From assembly GCF_002368395.1 (NCBI RefSeq), contig NZ_AP018254.1:4650001-4714000 (forward strand): 64,000 nt of DNA. The letters are read 5' to 3'. Numbering within the stretch: the stretch's first letter is position 1; every line of letters begins with the position of its first letter. This document shows positions 63,717 through 64,000 of the stretch, one piece after another. The notes below the pieces were generated by a model that searched no databases, was not told where the DNA came from, and saw only the letters and a program-made list of their open reading frames with translations. The stretch comes from Calothrix sp. NIES-3974. GTDB lineage: Bacteria; Cyanobacteriota; Cyanobacteriia; Cyanobacteriales; Nostocaceae. Position numbers and translations under genes: made by a program.

Positions 63717-64000
63717 ATGTTCACCGAAAAAAAACCAAGTCTTAATCATCAAATTCCCATCAATGACGCAGCAGCAGTAGTTAGAAATACAGCAGAGGAG
63801 TTTGTGAAAGCATACTTTTATACACCTGTAATTGATGGTAAACCAGCTTGGGTGAATACCTATTGGCAAGGTATACCTGCTTTAAAGTGTCCCCTAGACC
63901 TGTGGATTTATCAAGAAATTATTTTCCAGCAGAAACCGGATTTTATCGTTGAATGCGGTGTTTCCAGGGGAGGAAGTACGGCTTTTTTAGCTGATATGTG
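63717..64000 (+). CDS. partial CmcI/cephalosporin-hydroxylase-like methyltransferase
   Basis: Starts at the ATG at 63717 and is cut by the window end after about 94 residues. Visible: AVVRNTAEEFVKAYFYTPVID, WVNTYWQGIPALKCPLDLW, IYQEIIFQQKPDFIVECGVS, RGGSTAFLADM. The VECG-x3-GGS block is the SAM-binding start of the family named after cephalosporin hydroxylase, whose members in glycan loci are usually sugar O-methyltransferases. Behind Wzm/Wzt it could cap the exported polysaccharide; this is inference. Confidence 0.8.
   Translation, partial: MFTEKKPSLNHQIPINDAAAVVRNTAEEFVKAYFYTPVIDGKPAWVNTYWQGIPALKCPLDLWIYQEIIFQQKPDFIVECGVSRGGSTAFLADM

Overview
The window reads as a chromosomal segment of a cyanobacterium, most likely a filamentous member of the Nostocales; the genus cannot be fixed from the sequence alone. 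It carries psaE (photosystem I) and ndhO (the cyanobacterial/plastid NDH-1 subunit O), many copies of the HIP1 octamer GCGATCGC, a Fur/PerR regulator of the Nostocales type, a kinase-WD40 fusion, and the dense population of short dispersed repeats typical of these genomes. Most genes are housekeeping genes in small units on both strands, separated by repeat-filled gaps. There is no rRNA gene, no convincing tRNA gene, no CRISPR array and no prophage.

Layout. 0-10 kb: ExoD-like membrane protein, mnmA, a SPOR protein, recN, a SpoIID/LytB protein, then a full IS4-family insertion sequence (7880-9450) between it and ruvB. 10-20 kb: a dead antitoxin/PIN-toxin pair, a YcxB-like protein, a universal stress protein, pgk, a NUDIX hydrolase, then an island (phosphoribosyltransferase, unknown protein, UPF0175 protein) bounded by inverted copies of a repeat, an RNase D-like exonuclease and a secreted CAP protein. 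19.5-23.5 kb: a translationally coupled pair, a P-loop ATPase plus an 885-residue TPR/STAND-type NTPase. This pair is the best candidate for an undescribed signalling or defence-like system. 23.7-31.7 kb: murJ, a membrane protein, a Ser/Thr kinase fused to seven WD40 repeats, an orphan histidine kinase and a RibD-C reductase. 31.8-45.7 kb: ndhO, mutM, psaE, an XdhC-family protein, cobQ, comF, a PPC-domain secreted protein, cobS, a conserved unknown, a Uma2 nuclease, tgt, speA and an ABC ATPase. 45.9-56.7 kb: an HD phosphohydrolase, a small heat-shock protein, recA (with an unusual Walker A Gly to Ala change), xseA, a protein ending in a KaiB-like domain, pilT, a small membrane protein and clpB. 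57.5-64 kb: a LuxR-type HTH protein, a PerR-like Fur protein, an aldehyde dehydrogenase, then a glycan-export locus (Wzm-like permease, small protein, Wzt-like ATPase) running into a partial sugar-methyltransferase/CmcI-type gene cut by the window end.

Four repeat families fill the gaps: (1) about 20 short palindromes with constant GTAGAGACG arms and interchangeable but always palindromic cores; (2) CCAAAATC-type arrays that often end within about 15 bases of a start codon; (3) a roughly 100-bp interspersed repeat with six recognisable copies; (4) GGGAGTAG-type short tandem motifs. One palindrome has expanded into a 32-bp tandem array after xseA. Several DNA repair or recombination genes (recN, ruvB, mutM, recA, xseA) lie in the window, but they are scattered and not one operon.
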